Shown here: positions 22,387-23,981 of the stretch, in pieces
How the letters are laid out: each line of letters starts with the position of its first letter
Position numbering within the stretch: position 1 is the first letter of the stretch
Origin: an uncultured Flavobacteriales bacterium
Lineage (GTDB): Bacteria > Bacteroidota > Bacteroidia > Flavobacteriales > UBA7430
Length of the DNA stretch: 23,981 nucleotides
Assembly: GCA_913041775.1 (NCBI GenBank)
Contig: CAJWJW010000006.1
Location: forward strand, 1-23,981
Direction: 5' to 3'
Program-made: the position numbers and the translations under genes
Notes under the pieces: generated by a model
Databases searched by the model: none
Seen by the model: only the letters and a program-made list of their open reading frames with translations
What the model was told of the DNA's origin: nothing

Positions 22387-23400
22387 TTGAAAACAAAAAT
22401 ACTGGTTACAGGTGGTGCAGGATACATAGGCTCACATACCGTAATAAGCTTATTAAAAGCAGGTTACACACCTGTAATAGTAGATAACTTTTGTAATTCT
22501 CAACCATGGATACTGAAGCGAATTCAGGATATTACTGGCCAAAATATTAAAAGCTACGAGCTGGATTGTACGAGTTTTGAAGACTTAGATGAGGTATTTA
22601 AAGAAGAACAATTTGGAGGCATAATTCACTTTGCAGCTTTAAAAGCGGTAGGCGAGTCGGTAACAGAACCTTTAAAATACTACAAAAACAATATTGGCTC
22701 TTTAGTAAACATTATAGGTTTGATGTCAAAATATAATGTTCCGAATCTAGTTTTCTCCTCGTCTTGTACAGTTTATGGAGAAGCAGACTATTTACCCGTA
22801 GATGAACAACATCCTATAAAAACGGCAGAATCTCCGTATGCAAGTACTAAACAAATGTGCGAACAGATCATAAGTGATTGCTTAAAATCTGCTAAATTAA
22901 AGAGCGCAGTAGTGCTTCGTTATTTTAATCCTGTTGGCGCGCATCCTTCAGGACTTATAGGAGAACTACCATTGGGGACCCCCAACAATTTAATCCCATT
23001 TATTACACAAACAGCGGCTGGGATACGAGAAGAATTAAGTGTTTTTGGAAACAATTACAACACTAAGGACGGAACCTGTGTTAGGGATTACATTCACGTA
23101 GTAGACTTGGCAGAAGCACATGTAAAATCTCTAGACTATTTAGGATTAAAAAAGCCTTCGGTTAATTTAAATATTGGTACAGGAAAAGGTAGTTCGGTAC
23201 TAGAAACTATTAAGACTTTTGAAAGAGTAAATAACTTAAAACTTAAGTATACAATTGGTAACAAACGCGATGGCGATATAGAAAAGATCTTTGCAGACAC
23301 TAGCTTGTCTGAAAAAACTTTAGAGTGGAAAGCAAACCGATCACTCGATGACGCTATGAAAGATGCTTGGAAATGGCAATTATACTTAGGTACTAGGTAA
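22387..23400 (+). CDS. galE: UDP-glucose 4-epimerase
   Basis: A 337-residue extended short-chain dehydrogenase with the normal length of GalE. The NAD-binding site GGAGYIGSH is at 9-17, the active-site segment SSSCTVYG at 124-131 (serine S126), and YASTK at 151-155 gives the catalytic Y151 and K155. RYFNPVGAHPSG and RDYIHVVDLAEAHV are further family blocks. It interconverts UDP-glucose and UDP-galactose, so it can supply galactose for the export system encoded divergently. The start codon is TTG at 22387: the family N-terminus begins exactly there, no ATG exists upstream before an in-frame TAA at 22327, and the next ATG would remove the NAD site. A terminator follows directly after the stop. 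Confidence 0.97.
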   Translation: MKTKILVTGGAGYIGSHTVISLLKAGYTPVIVDNFCNSQPWILKRIQDITGQNIKSYELDCTSFEDLDEVFKEEQFGGIIHFAALKAVGESVTEPLKYYKNNIGSLVNIIGLMSKYNVPNLVFSSSCTVYGEADYLPVDEQHPIKTAESPYASTKQMCEQIISDCLKSAKLKSAVVLRYFNPVGAHPSGLIGELPLGTPNNLIPFITQTAAGIREELSVFGNNYNTKDGTCVRDYIHVVDLAEAHVKSLDYLGLKKPSVNLNIGTGKGSSVLETIKTFERVNNLKLKYTIGNKRDGDIEKIFADTSLSEKTLEWKANRSLDDAMKDAWKWQLYLGTR

Positions 23401-23405
23401 AAAAA

Positions 23406-23432
23406 GGGACTCTTTCGAGTCCCTTTTTTTTT
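23406..23432. terminator. Bidirectional terminator between galE and the TonB gene
   Basis: GGGACTC/GAGTCCC with loop TTTC, preceded by an A-run and followed by nine Ts. It can end galE (plus strand) and the TonB gene (minus strand); its T-run overlaps the TonB stop region. Confidence 0.9.
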
Positions 23433-23981
23433 ATTGTAATTTAAAGTTAATTGGTACTGTAAAACTACAGGGAACCGATTTACCTCTTTGTTTTGCCGCT
23501 TGTAATTTAGGAATTGAATTAACCAACCTTAAGGCCTCGCCTTTTAAGTGCTTATCTTCTCCTCTAACAACACTAGCTTTAGTGATATGACCACTTTTAT
23601 CAATCACAAACTGAACAAATATTTTTTCTGAAACTCCCATTTCTTTTGCAATGGCAGGATACTTAAAGTTTTTACGAATATGATTCATGATTCCTTTTTG
23701 GAAACATACATATCGTTCGTCTTTAGAAACCCCTTCACAACCAGGAAATATAGGCTTGTCTTCTACTACAGCGAAGTTAAAGATTTCATCGTCCTCTTCG
23801 TCCTCTTCAATTTCAATGATTTCGTCTTCGTCAGTATCTGTTTCTTCGATATCTAACTCAACTTCTATCTCCACATCATCTTCCACAATTTGAATAATTT
23901 CTGGTGGTGGTGGTGGTGGTGGTGGTGGCTTAATTTCTCTCTGAGTTACAGGAATAATTTCATCATCCTCAAGAGCTAACT
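23431..23981 (-). CDS. TonB-family energy transducer (C-terminal part, start outside window)
   Basis: The open frame continues to the right edge, so the N-terminal membrane helix is not visible. The visible part (about 183 residues) begins in a linker reading DDEIIPVTQREIK, then nine prolines encoded by nine CCA codons (23902-23928), then a very acidic stretch of about 45 residues rich in Glu, Asp and Ile. The TonB C-terminal domain occupies about the last 110 residues: PIFPGCEGV and YVCFQKG with two cysteines, HIRKNFKYPAIAKEMGVSEK, then VQFVIDKSGHITKASVVRG. The cysteine pair is typical of Bacteroidota TonB proteins. It would span the periplasm and pass proton-motive energy to TonB-dependent outer-membrane transporters. 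A GTG at 23886 is inside the linker and is not the true start. Confidence 0.9.
   Translation of the reverse strand, partial: LALEDDEIIPVTQREIKPPPPPPPPPEIIQIVEDDVEIEVELDIEETDTDEDEIIEIEEDEEDDEIFNFAVVEDKPIFPGCEGVSKDERYVCFQKGIMNHIRKNFKYPAIAKEMGVSEKIFVQFVIDKSGHITKASVVRGEDKHLKGEALRLVNSIPKLQAAKQRGKSVPCSFTVPINFKLQ

Noticed and set aside
23687..23893. Plus-strand serine-rich frame of 68 codons
   Set aside because: It is the mirror of the acidic linker codons of the TonB gene and has low complexity.
1..23981. Mobile element, phage or horizontally acquired island
   Set aside because: No transposase, integrase, inverted terminal repeats, target duplications or tRNA edge were seen, and codon character looks even by eye.

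Overview
The window looks like part of the chromosome of a member of the Bacteroidota, most likely a Flavobacteriia-type bacterium. The DNA is AT-rich. Several start regions carry TAnnTTTG-type -7 boxes instead of Shine-Dalgarno sequences. The protein set is also typical of that phylum: a UpxY-type NusG paralogue, a Wzc-type tyrosine kinase, a DUF5522 protein, a LysM glucosaminidase, a long UROC1-like urocanase, an ECF sigma factor with Spy-like periplasmic partners, and a TonB with a polyproline and acidic linker. Genus and species cannot be told from the sequence alone. No tRNA, rRNA, insertion sequence, phage gene, CRISPR array or replication origin was seen.

Left part (1-4.9 kb): a surface-polysaccharide block. 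On the minus strand lie a Wzx-like flippase, a Wzz-like chain-length protein, and the start of an O-antigen ligase/polymerase that runs off the left edge and begins with TTG. Divergent from these, on the plus strand, a GT4 glycosyltransferase overlaps rnhB (RNase HII).

Middle part (4.9-18.6 kb): housekeeping, envelope and stress genes. These are a secreted protein of unknown function, a large DUF3352-like lipoprotein, an ACC deaminase-like PLP enzyme translationally coupled to a LysM glucosaminidase, DUF5522 coupled to urocanase (hutU), and a DUF2007 protein. Next comes a four-gene ECF sigma operon (sigma, membrane anti-sigma candidate, two small Spy/CpxP-like proteins), followed by alaS and, divergently, an M23 peptidase and a small MerR regulator.

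Right part (18.6-23.98 kb): a second polysaccharide block on the minus strand, wza-like, then wzc-like tyrosine kinase, then a UpxY-like antiterminator, with galE divergent from it. A shared hairpin terminator separates galE from a TonB gene cut by the right edge. Together the two blocks can supply UDP-galactose, build and flip a repeat unit, set chain length, and export a capsule or exopolysaccharide under kinase and antiterminator control.

The most unusual structure is the junction of wzc and the antiterminator gene. The kinase ends in ten perfect Tyr-Gly dipeptides, and the same 60 bases, read in another frame, carry the start codon of the antiterminator plus a ladder of in-frame upstream ATGs. 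Other points worth attention are three convergent gene pairs that each share one TTAA as both stop codons, an ECF-like promoter inside a 10-bp-arm palindrome ahead of the sigma factor, and several promoter-like boxes so close to start codons that leaderless transcripts are possible.
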